Assembly (NCBI GenBank): GCA_001818365.1
Contig: MHKK01000004.1
Coordinates: 1-13,739 of the forward strand
From: Candidatus Komeilibacteria bacterium RIFCSPHIGHO2_01_FULL_52_14
GTDB lineage: Bacteria; Patescibacteriota; Patescibacteriia; UBA1558; 2-01-FULL-52-15
DNA: 13,739 bases
Reading direction: 5' to 3'
Below the pieces are notes generated by a model. That model was not told the origin of the DNA. It worked only from the letters and a program-made list of their open reading frames with translations, and did no database searches. Position numbers and translations under genes: made by a program. Positions 1-4,151 of this stretch are shown piece after piece (the first letter of the stretch is position 1; each line of letters opens with the position of its first letter).

Positions 1-1
1 A

Positions 2-523
2 ATCTGCAATTATCAGACATGCGACTACGTCCCGCCGGGCAAAACATTTGAGGAGGTGTGCGGCGTTGACTTCAGTCGCGGCTGGCATGCATCGAAAGTT
101 GAGATATCGCAGCCGTACCGCGATGCCGCGAAGCTTTTCTTTATTGCGAACACCAGGGATGCGCAGGACGAGTTACTGATTGACCGGCGTGCATCAACCA
201 TCAGATACCGCGCGCAGGAAGGGAATCACCTTCAGACGACCGAAGCGACTCCGATTGATACTCACGGGGTAACGCTCCTCGTGAATAAAATGATTTTGTA
301 TAATTTTCTGGACATGCAGAAATTCATCCCGTCTTTTTCTCCGACAACCACACCGATGTTCGCGGTCACCATGGTGTCAAAAGGAGCGGACAGCACGAGC
401 ACCTCGACGGTGCGCTGCGCCGAGAGATCGTGTACACGAAATTTTACCGATATACAAAGCGACTTTCTCCGGCTCTGGGGCAAACCCCTCATCGGCATCG
501 GAGTTTCAACGGCCGCGAATTGA
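2..523 (+). CDS. C-terminal part of an unrecognised protein, open at the left edge
   Basis: The frame is open from the first complete codon to TGA at 521-523, giving 173 residues with no start inside the window that looks forced. An internal GTG at 56 is available but the reading continues upstream of it, so the gene probably begins before the window. The translation has ordinary composition (three Cys in the first 20 or so residues, mixed polar and hydrophobic segments such as VTLLVNKMILYNFLDMQKF, and a Thr/Ser-rich stretch TSTSTVRC) and no minus-strand alternative in 1-505 looks better. I do not recognise the family. Its 3' end overlaps the converging glycosyltransferase gene by 18 bp. It could be an exported or surface protein, but no signal peptide can be seen because the N-terminus is missing. 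Confidence 0.6.
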   Translation: MCNYQTCDYVPPGKTFEEVCGVDFSRGWHASKVEISQPYRDAAKLFFIANTRDAQDELLIDRRASTIRYRAQEGNHLQTTEATPIDTHGVTLLVNKMILYNFLDMQKFIPSFSPTTTPMFAVTMVSKGADSTSTSTVRCAERSCTRNFTDIQSDFLRLWGKPLIGIGVSTAAN

Positions 524-1576
524 GACAATCGACTCTACGATACCATCCAAGGCAGTAAAACAGGGTGTATTGCCGAACTGCAAACGGCCGGCGGCACGTT
601 CAAAAGCCGACGCTCGCCGTAGAAGTTCATCGATCTGCTGATTGGTGACACGCACAGACATCATTCCCAAATTTCGCTCATGAAGCAACAGAGCGTTCAG
701 CTGCTGCTCGTAGTGGTTGCCCACCGGTACCGACAGGACAGGCTTTTTAAAATACAACGCCTCGGTGATAACGTTAAATCCGCCGTTGGTAATAACGGCC
801 CGGGACGAAGCAAGGTCATTGATAAAGGTCTCCTCATCAAACGGTTTCACGGTAATGTGATCGCTAACGATTCGAACCGGACTGTTATATACGATGAATT
901 TTTCCGAACGGCGTTGCAAAACCGGCATAAGCTCTTGATTGCTGCCGGATGTCTGATACACGAGAATATGGGGACCGCGAGTCGGCCTTGTGCTCAATAT
1001 CCGGCTGCGCAGGAGCGGCGGCACCAAAAAAACTTTTCCTGCAGGCGTTTTGGATCGCATTTTTGGCTCGGGATCGAACGTCGTAATGAACCAATACCGT
1101 GCGCGAGGTACCATGAACGATGCCACCGCGAGATTGATCCTAAAATTAAAGCCCTCTTTCGCGGGAACGCGTAGCGATGCGAATCGCAAATATTGGATAT
1201 TATCAATACTGATAAGAGGAACCTTCCGCTTCCGCGCTATCAGATAACCGCGAAAATCGAAATCGGAAATCACCGCATCAATCGGCTCGTCCTTGAGATC
1301 TCGCGACAGCTCCCCGATCTCTCGAGTGATCGCGCCCGCATTTTTAAACATTGCGGCAGCGGTTCGTGCGCGCCTCACGGAATTATCACGGTAGACCATA
1401 TGCAGCCCCTGAACGGCGTGCACGTGACCGAACCTCTCGCGAAGAAACTGCAGCGGCCGCTCGCCCGAGCTGACAATAATAATCCGATGCCCGGCGGCGC
1501 GTAAGTGTTCGATCACGACGGAACTACGGGACGCATGCCCCATTCCTTCTCCATTGATCGTGTAGACGATGGTCAT
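506..1576 (-). CDS. GT-B glycosyltransferase, MurG/GT28-like (Glyco_trans_1_3 type)
   Basis: The 356-residue product has the two-domain layout of GT-B glycosyltransferases that use a nucleotide-sugar donor. The N-terminal Rossmann half opens with a strand followed by GEGMGHASRS (residues 9-18), the glycine-rich acceptor-side loop seen in MurG-like enzymes. The C-terminal half carries TNGGFNVITEAL from residue 263 and PVGNHYEQQLNA at 284-295, the donor-binding loop and the conserved E-Q-x-x-N-A pattern. No membrane helix is visible, so it is probably cytosolic or peripheral. Its ATG overlaps the TGA of the upstream gene as ATGA (1573-1576), so the two are translationally coupled. The acceptor is unknown: an envelope polysaccharide or glycolipid is likely from family knowledge, but it is not MurG itself, because the flanks hold no peptidoglycan genes and the protein is distant in sequence. 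Confidence 0.85.
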   Translation of the reverse strand: MTIVYTINGEGMGHASRSSVVIEHLRAAGHRIIIVSSGERPLQFLRERFGHVHAVQGLHMVYRDNSVRRARTAAAMFKNAGAITREIGELSRDLKDEPIDAVISDFDFRGYLIARKRKVPLISIDNIQYLRFASLRVPAKEGFNFRINLAVASFMVPRARYWFITTFDPEPKMRSKTPAGKVFLVPPLLRSRILSTRPTRGPHILVYQTSGSNQELMPVLQRRSEKFIVYNSPVRIVSDHITVKPFDEETFINDLASSRAVITNGGFNVITEALYFKKPVLSVPVGNHYEQQLNALLLHERNLGMMSVRVTNQQIDELLRRASAFERAAGRLQFGNTPCFTALDGIVESIVSIRGR

Positions 1577-2106
1577 TGCGCTCGAGCCGGAATTTTACCC
1601 ATGTAACACGTATTGCCGCGCTGATACTGACATTGATGGCTTCGGCATACGACTGCATTCGCCGTACCGTTGATCGTCATGACGTCATCGCTTTTGCAGC
1701 CCGCCGTGCAATCGGCGGCGGCACCGCCGGCTGTCTCAAAATATACCAAACTCACCGGTCCTTCATAGCACGATACGACGCAGTCCGAATCCCGTTCGCA
1801 ATATTTCGATTCCGAAAAATAATCAGCTCCGGCAACACGCATGCAGCGATCCGTCAGACAGAGACAGGCCTCCGATTTGGTGAGATTCGGAATTCCGCAG
1901 GAGCCGGCGCAGTCATCATCGGTACTACAGGATTTCGTCGTTGCCTGAATAAAAATGTCGCCGGCCACTTTCTTTTGAACAATGATAACAACCCGCTGCC
2001 AAACGTATAGGTAGACCAGGAACATCCCTGCGAGCGTCAACAGAAAAAAACCGACAAAATACAGCCACTTCACCAATATAGGTTGTTTTTTCGTTTTTAA
2101 ATCCAT
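1573..2106 (-). CDS. Cysteine-rich membrane-anchored extracytoplasmic protein, unknown function
   Basis: The 177-residue product has a short basic N-terminus, one strong transmembrane segment at about residues 12-36, then a tail with 14 cysteines (60, 66, 70, 81, 83, 88, 103, 109, 113, 133, 137, 154, 159, 167). The cysteines form two repeats: each starts C-x5-C-x3-C around the sequence DxDC (60-70 and 103-113) and ends C-x4-C (83-88 and 154-159). This suggests a bitopic protein with two small disulfide-bonded modules outside the membrane. I do not recognise a named family. It is the first gene of a two-gene unit, its TGA overlapping the ATG of the glycosyltransferase. An extended -10 lies only 7 nt before the ATG, so the mRNA may be leaderless. 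It needs an oxidative folding route, of which nothing is seen in the window. Confidence 0.8.
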   Translation of the reverse strand: MDLKTKKQPILVKWLYFVGFFLLTLAGMFLVYLYVWQRVVIIVQKKVAGDIFIQATTKSCSTDDDCAGSCGIPNLTKSEACLCLTDRCMRVAGADYFSESKYCERDSDCVVSCYEGPVSLVYFETAGGAAADCTAGCKSDDVMTINGTANAVVCRSHQCQYQRGNTCYMGKIPARAQ

Positions 2107-2113
2107 GACAGTT

Positions 2114-2122
2114 AGTATAGCA
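2114..2122 (-). promoter_or_regulatory. Extended -10 promoter for the cysteine-rich protein gene
   Basis: Read on the minus strand this is TGCTATACT, a TGn extended -10 joined to TATACT. No convincing -35 is present at 16-18 nt. Only 7 nt separate the hexamer from the ATG, so transcription would start at or next to the start codon. Confidence 0.5.
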
Positions 2123-2191
2123 AAAAATAACAGGTATCCGATAACGATTAACTATTGACAATGATACGTGTGGAGCGGGATACGAGAATCG

Positions 2192-2213
2192 CCAGCTCGT
2201 CTTCGCGAGCTGG
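2192..2213. repeat. Palindrome in T-loop position of a tRNA-like fragment (type 2)
   Basis: A perfect 8-bp stem, CCAGCTCG with CGAGCTGG, closes a 6-nt loop TCTTCG. It sits where the 5' half of the T arm should be in the tRNA-like fragment. Loosely similar hairpins lie at 2748-2779 and 4067-4094. Confidence 0.6.
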
Positions 2214-2246
2214 TCCGTGCACTCCGCAGAGCGGAGATGTCACGGA
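2214..2246. repeat. Nested palindrome related to those at 2869 and 4118 (type 1, diverged)
   Basis: The outer stem CCGTG/CACGG encloses an inner stem CTCCGC/GCGGAG around a 3-nt loop. It has the same architecture as the 34-nt elements at 2869-2902 and 4118-4151 and shares the CATC...CCGC and GCGG...ACGG blocks on the minus strand, but it is clearly diverged. It abuts the palindrome at 2192-2213. Confidence 0.5.
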
Positions 2247-2271
2247 AACTCTACCAGCCATTCGGTACATA

Positions 2272-2293
2272 TGGAGCGGGCCGGCCAGTTCGC
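2272..2293. repeat. Left inverted repeat of the GIY-YIG unit
   Basis: This 22-nt arm starts TGGAGCG and ends GGCCAGTTCGC on the plus strand. Its reverse complement matches 2556-2579 with two single-base gaps; the inner 11 bp (2283-2293 and 2556-2566) match perfectly. The outer end, read on the minus strand, is CGCTCCA, the same as the acceptor and CCA end of the nearby tRNA-Gly. The repeats bracket the GIY-YIG gene, whose stop codon (2293-2295) touches the inner edge. Confidence 0.65.
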
Positions 2294-2541
2294 TACTGAG
2301 CACTTTCAAAAAAACGTCTCATCTCTTTCCTTCCACTTTTTCCTTTCCACCATCGCTCTCGTTCCTTTGCTTCACTCATAATGCCAAACTCTTCGTAATG
2401 GAGCAATATAAATGGGGATCGATGAGATGTTGAACGTACTCTACTGGTATTATGACTCTTCAGACGGTTCTCAAGGTTATGTGTATACCCGACGTACGTT
2501 CTACCATCCCTTAAACTTTTGATAATATAGACGTAGTACAT
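2293..2541 (-). CDS. Small single-domain GIY-YIG endonuclease-like protein
   Basis: With the start at ATG 2541 the product is 82 residues. It begins directly with the first motif strand (MYYVYIIKSL), followed by the YIG equivalent TYVGYT (15-20), the helix NLENRLKSHN (22-31) with the conserved Arg, and an acidic/basic helix EAKERERWWKGK (57-68) that supplies the metal-binding Glu. This is the minimal GIY-YIG nuclease domain of the YhbQ/UPF0213 type, usually 80-100 residues, with no DNA-binding domain attached. The frame stays open upstream to ATG 2619, but that extension only translates a 20-bp inverted repeat and its loop, so I reject it; a GTG at 2547 is also possible. No clear ribosome binding site exists for any of these starts. 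The gene is bracketed by imperfect inverted repeats and lies just downstream of tRNA-Gly(CCC), which fits a selfish or repeat-associated nuclease. No activity can be claimed. Confidence 0.8.
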   Translation of the reverse strand: MYYVYIIKSLRDGRTYVGYTHNLENRLKSHNTSRVRSTSHRSPFILLHYEEFGIMSEAKERERWWKGKSGRKEMRRFFESAQ

Positions 2542-2555
2542 ATGCACGTCATCAG

Positions 2556-2579
2556 GCGAACTGGCCGAGCCTCGCTCCA
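2556..2579. repeat. Right inverted repeat of the GIY-YIG unit
   Basis: The arm begins GCGAACTGGCC and ends CTCGCTCCA on the plus strand, pairing with 2272-2293. Its last 7 nt, CGCTCCA, are shared with the left arm of the 20-bp inverted repeat at 2573-2641, so the two repeat structures are interlocked. Confidence 0.65.
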
Positions 2580-2641
2580 AGCATTTGCGCATATGATGAG
2601 GTTTAAAAAACTCCTTCATAGATGCGCAAATGCTTGGAGCG
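2573..2641. repeat. Perfect 20-bp inverted repeat that includes the tRNA-Gly(CCC) 3' end
   Basis: CGCTCCAAGCATTTGCGCAT at 2573-2592 is the exact reverse complement of 2622-2641, with a 29-nt spacer. The right arm contains the last bases of the tRNA gene (acceptor end, discriminator and CCA). In the primary transcript the tRNA 3' end plus 13 nt of trailer could pair with a downstream copy, forming a long hairpin that competes with the acceptor stem. It may act as terminator-like or processing structure, but no U-tract follows; duplication of the tRNA 3' end in inverted orientation is the other reading. Confidence 0.75.
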
Positions 2642-2708
2642 GGTAACGGGACTCGAACCCGTCTCTCAACCTTGGGAAGGTCGCATAATACCCCTATACT
2701 ATACCCGC
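2635..2708 (-). tRNA. tRNA-Gly(CCC)
   Basis: The 74-nt sequence folds as a standard tRNA with encoded CCA. The acceptor is GCGGGTA paired with TACCCGC, with U73 as expected for bacterial tRNA-Gly. The D arm contains TATAGGGGTA, the anticodon loop TTCCCAA gives anticodon CCC on the stem CGACC/GGTTG, and the T arm is ACGGG-TTCGAGT-CCCGT. It reads GGG codons. Its 3' end lies inside a perfect inverted repeat (2573-2641), and two broken relatives lie just upstream (2720-2802 and 2817-2912). Confidence 0.95.
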
Positions 2709-2719
2709 AACACCTATAC

Positions 2720-2802
2720 CGAATGCGCTTGGGAAGCTAGCACCGCGCCCGCCTCGCTGACGCAAGGCAGTCTGGCGGGTACTACCACTGTACTAATCCC
2801 GC
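2720..2802 (-). pseudogene. tRNA-Gly-like 5' half interrupted by a palindrome
   Basis: On the minus strand it opens as a good tRNA-Gly, GCGGGATTAGTACAGTGG (5' acceptor plus D arm, from 2802), and stays tRNA-like through GTAGTAC. A palindrome (2748-2779) then separates the D arm from an anticodon-like region with loop TTCCCAA (2729-2735, anticodon CCC), whose stem is poor unless four bases are removed. No T arm or 3' acceptor follows before the intact tRNA-Gly(CCC). The only strand in the window with the full tRNA 3' end that can pair with its GCGGGAT acceptor lies at 2175-2181. It is a truncated copy or the separated 5' half of a split gene. Confidence 0.5.
2748..2779. repeat. Palindrome between D arm and anticodon arm of a tRNA-like copy (type 2)
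   Basis: The ends CCCGCC (2748-2753) and GGCGGG (2774-2779) pair perfectly; an internal alternative stem GCCT/AGGC is also possible. It interrupts the tRNA-like sequence at the junction between the D arm and the anticodon arm. Confidence 0.55.
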
Positions 2803-2816
2803 ATATCTAATCGCGC

Positions 2817-2912
2817 GGTCGCATCTGTCCTCCTTTGTCGCAACGAAGAACGACTACCCCTATATTTACCCCGTAGCTCCCGCACTGCGGGATGCTGCGG
2901 GGCTATACCCGC
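2817..2912 (-). pseudogene. Interrupted, truncated copy of tRNA-Gly(CCC)
   Basis: Read from 2912 on the minus strand, three blocks match the intact tRNA-Gly(CCC) in order: GCGGGTATAG (2903-2912), TATAGGGGTA (D arm), and ATGCGACC (2817-2824), the 5' side of the anticodon stem. Between blocks one and two lies a 34-nt palindrome (2869-2902) plus a few bases; between blocks two and three lies a further insert with a smaller hairpin GTCG...CGAC. The match ends just before the anticodon loop, and the next tRNA-like fragment begins about 14 nt later. No functional tRNA can fold from it unaided. Confidence 0.55.
2869..2902. repeat. 34-nt palindrome inserted in the D arm of a tRNA-Gly copy (type 1)
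   Basis: Outer stem CCCCG/CGGGG and inner stem TCCCGC/GCGGGA around a 3-nt loop make a nearly continuous hairpin. It matches 4118-4151 at 31 of 34 positions by eye and occupies the same place in the tRNA sequence, directly after nucleotide 10. Confidence 0.7.
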
Positions 2913-2953
2913 AGGAATAAATGCCTTCCCTATCTTAACGGAAGCATGCCGAA

Positions 2954-2980
2954 TTGCCAACGGGCGTAATCCGTTATACT
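2954..2980 (+). promoter_or_regulatory. Probable promoter of the 3010-3375 gene
   Basis: TTGCCA (2954-2959) and TATACT (2975-2980) are separated by 15 nt, a little short for a vegetative promoter. The region between the hexamer and the ATG at 3010 is AT-rich and carries no clear ribosome binding site. Confidence 0.4.
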
Positions 2981-3009
2981 ATAGATATAAATAGCTTAAC
3001 AATAATTGT

Positions 3010-3375
3010 ATGCCGCTAAAAGACCCATTATCAAGCATTAACCCCCAGACCGTTGGATATGGAAAGTCCGGTCATGGGGCTTATAAGAAAGACGATCAGT
3101 TCAGCCGTGACGAGGGTGTGGAGGACGTAACACGTAAATTCATGGCCCACGCGAATCGGACCCTGGAAACGGCGAATCTATCAAGGGAAAATGTTGAGAT
3201 CATCATGGGGCATCTAGGTGAAATCGTCGGGAAGAAAGTTGATCGCTATTCCGAATTGAACCGCGATGACAGGGAGCACTTCCGGCATCGTCTTGAGCAA
3301 GAACGGCAGCACGGCAAATTAAGCGACGCTGATATCAAGGACGCCTGGAAAATCTGGGACAATTTTAAACGCTGA
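3010..3375 (+). CDS. Small soluble hypothetical protein, helical and charged
   Basis: The 121-residue product has no signal peptide and no membrane segment. Residues 1-35 look flexible (Pro, Gly, Ser, Lys rich); from about 36 on it is charged and probably helical, with NLSRENVEIIMGHLGEIVGK and a C-terminal LSDADIKDAWKIWDNFKR. I do not recognise it. ATG 3010 is the first in-frame start after a promoter-like sequence. There is no good Shine-Dalgarno motif. It ends with TGA directly before a perfect terminator hairpin and is a single-gene unit converging on the pilin gene. The composition would suit a small cytosolic adaptor or regulator, but nothing in the sequence decides this. Confidence 0.75.
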   Translation: MPLKDPLSSINPQTVGYGKSGHGAYKKDDQFSRDEGVEDVTRKFMAHANRTLETANLSRENVEIIMGHLGEIVGKKVDRYSELNRDDREHFRHRLEQERQHGKLSDADIKDAWKIWDNFKR

Positions 3376-3419
3376 TAACACCCCCATCATCCGCCAATCG
3401 GCGGATGATGGGGGTGTTA
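3376..3419. terminator. Perfect 20-bp bidirectional terminator hairpin
   Basis: The arms 3376-3395 and 3400-3419 are exact reverse complements with loop AATC. It begins immediately after the TGA of the plus-strand gene and lies 16 nt past the stop of the minus-strand pilin gene. It lacks a long U-tract on either side, so termination would rely on the very stable stem. Confidence 0.8.
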
Positions 3420-3435
3420 GTTATTGGAAATTCCA

Positions 3436-3786
3436 CTATACGGCACCTTCGATGCTGCTGACAACAAACGAGGAAATGGCGTACGCAGCGAGAACGATAA
3501 CAAGACCCACAAGGCCTGCCTTGATCACGGTTCGCCCCTTACCGACTTCGTCAGCATCCCCCCGCGAGACCATCATCTTAAATCCTCCAAAGATGATCGC
3601 GACAATGGCAAGGATCCCCAAGAATCCCAAAATAATCCTGATAACATTCTGGATAGTTACCTTGACGTCCTGAGAGCTGAATCCGGCAAAATTCGTCGGA
3701 AAGTCGATCGACACTTGTGCATGGGCAGTCGCCGCGTTCAATACGTTGATCGAGGCAAGAGCCATGATGAGAGCCCGCTTTTTCAT
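3436..3786 (-). CDS. VirB2/TrbC-like small pilin (T4SS_pilin type)
   Basis: From ATG 3786 the product is 116 residues: a signal peptide MKKRALIMALASINVLNAAT with an AHA-Q cleavage site near 23, a short polar segment, then two membrane helices (about 48-69 and 87-110) joined by a charged loop VSRGDADEVGKGR. This is the layout of VirB2/TrbC-type pilins, which are cleaved, stored in the inner membrane as two-helix subunits and assembled into a filament. Such genes are frequent in Patescibacteria, often without a full type IV secretion locus, as here. An upstream in-frame ATG at 3804 would add six residues (MFRLIY) before the basic N-terminus; I prefer 3786 for its canonical signal peptide. An extended -10 at 3822-3830 serves it, and the bidirectional terminator at 3376-3419 ends it. 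Confidence 0.85.
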   Translation of the reverse strand: MKKRALIMALASINVLNAATAHAQVSIDFPTNFAGFSSQDVKVTIQNVIRIILGFLGILAIVAIIFGGFKMMVSRGDADEVGKGRTVIKAGLVGLVIVLAAYAISSFVVSSIEGAV

Positions 3787-3821
3787 ATAGATTAACCTAA
3801 ACATAGTTGATACTTGTTATC

Positions 3822-3830
3822 AGTATAGCA
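3822..3830 (-). promoter_or_regulatory. Extended -10 promoter of the pilin gene
   Basis: The minus strand reads TGCTATACT, identical to the element before the cysteine-rich protein gene. The expected transcription start near 3815 leaves a leader of about 29 nt before ATG 3786. Confidence 0.5.
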
Positions 3831-3881
3831 TAGACGCACCCACTGAATAAACAAAAGGGGTCCGTCTGGTTGTGAGGATCC

Positions 3882-3981
3882 CGCACTAACATTGGAGCGG
3901 GCAAGGGGAGTCGAACCCCTTTCATCAGCTTGGAAAGCTGAGGTAATACCGTTATACGATGCCCGCACCGGTGTTAGTGCG
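3882..3981. repeat. 10-bp inverted repeat enclosing tRNA-Gly(TCC)
   Basis: CGCACTAACA (3882-3891) and TGTTAGTGCG (3972-3981) are perfect reverse complements, 1 nt and 5 nt away from the two ends of the tRNA gene. In the precursor, leader and trailer could pair to form a processing stalk stacked near the acceptor stem. Confidence 0.75.
3893..3966 (-). tRNA. tRNA-Gly(TCC)
   Basis: The 74-nt sequence has acceptor GCGGGCA/TGCCCGC, U73 and an encoded CCA. The anticodon loop TTTCCAA on the stem CAGC/GCTG gives anticodon TCC, and the T arm is AGGGG-TTCGACT-CCCCT. It reads GGA (and by wobble GGG) codons. It sits in the loop of a 10-bp inverted repeat, and an interrupted relative lies upstream at 4045-4161. 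Confidence 0.95.
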
Positions 3982-4066
3982 AAATTACGGCCTCGCGGCG
4001 GGATCAGAAAAACTTCGTCGCTATCGCTTCTCGTTTTTGCGGGAGAAAGCTGAGGGCGCGCCCCGT

Positions 4067-4094
4067 ACCATCCCGAGCTTGCCGAGGGATTGGT
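4067..4094. repeat. Palindrome between D and anticodon arms of the tRNA-Gly(TCC) copy (type 2)
   Basis: ACCATCCC pairs with GGGATTGGT with one bulged T, around an inner segment GAGCTTGCCGA. It occupies the same tRNA position as 2748-2779. Confidence 0.55.
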
Positions 4095-4117
4095 GCGGAA
4101 TACTACCATTATACTTG

Positions 4118-4151
4118 CCCCGTTGCTCCCGCACTGCGGGATGCTACAGGG
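4118..4151. repeat. 34-nt palindrome inserted in the D arm of a tRNA-Gly copy (type 1)
   Basis: It has the same length and hairpin as 2869-2902, with 3 differences in 34 by eye. It follows the tRNA block GCGGGCATCG, again directly after nucleotide 10 of the tRNA. Confidence 0.7.

Larger units (their letters stand above)
2171..2265 (-). pseudogene. tRNA-Gly-like 3' fragment interrupted by two palindromes
   Basis: On the minus strand the low-coordinate end reads as a complete tRNA 3' part: the 3' side of the T loop and T stem (CGATTCTCGT, 2182-2191), acceptor strand ATCCCGC (2175-2181), discriminator U and encoded CCA (2171-2174). Directly before it stand two abutting palindromes (2192-2213 and 2214-2246), and before those a D-arm-like piece, GGCTGGTAGAG. 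No anticodon arm or matching 5' acceptor strand GCGGGAT is found next to it; that strand occurs at 2796-2802 in another fragment. It cannot fold as a normal tRNA as it stands. It may be a decayed gene, or one half of a tRNA split by later insertion. Confidence 0.5.

Noticed and set aside
262..528. Minus-strand open frame of 88 codons after the GT-B gene
   Set aside because: It overlaps the 3' end of the glycosyltransferase gene and the plus-strand frame, which is open over a longer distance to the window edge and has better composition.
2542..2619. N-terminal extension of the GIY-YIG protein to ATG 2619
   Set aside because: It encodes only the inverted-repeat arm and loop, while the domain is complete from ATG 2541.
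2622..2810. Plus-strand open frame of 62 codons beginning MRKCLER
   Set aside because: It reads through the complement of tRNA-Gly(CCC) and the palindromes; the shared MRKCLER start arises from the 20-bp inverted repeat.
2171..2912. Group I intron with homing endonuclease inside a tRNA
   Set aside because: The 5' half continues past the anticodon loop, no group I core elements could be recognised, and an intact tRNA sits inside the would-be intron.
2869..2912. Circularly permuted tRNA gene, because ATCCCGC is followed by GCGGGAG
   Set aside because: The two strands are simply the arms of the palindrome with a 3-nt loop; no T arm precedes and no CCA region lies between.
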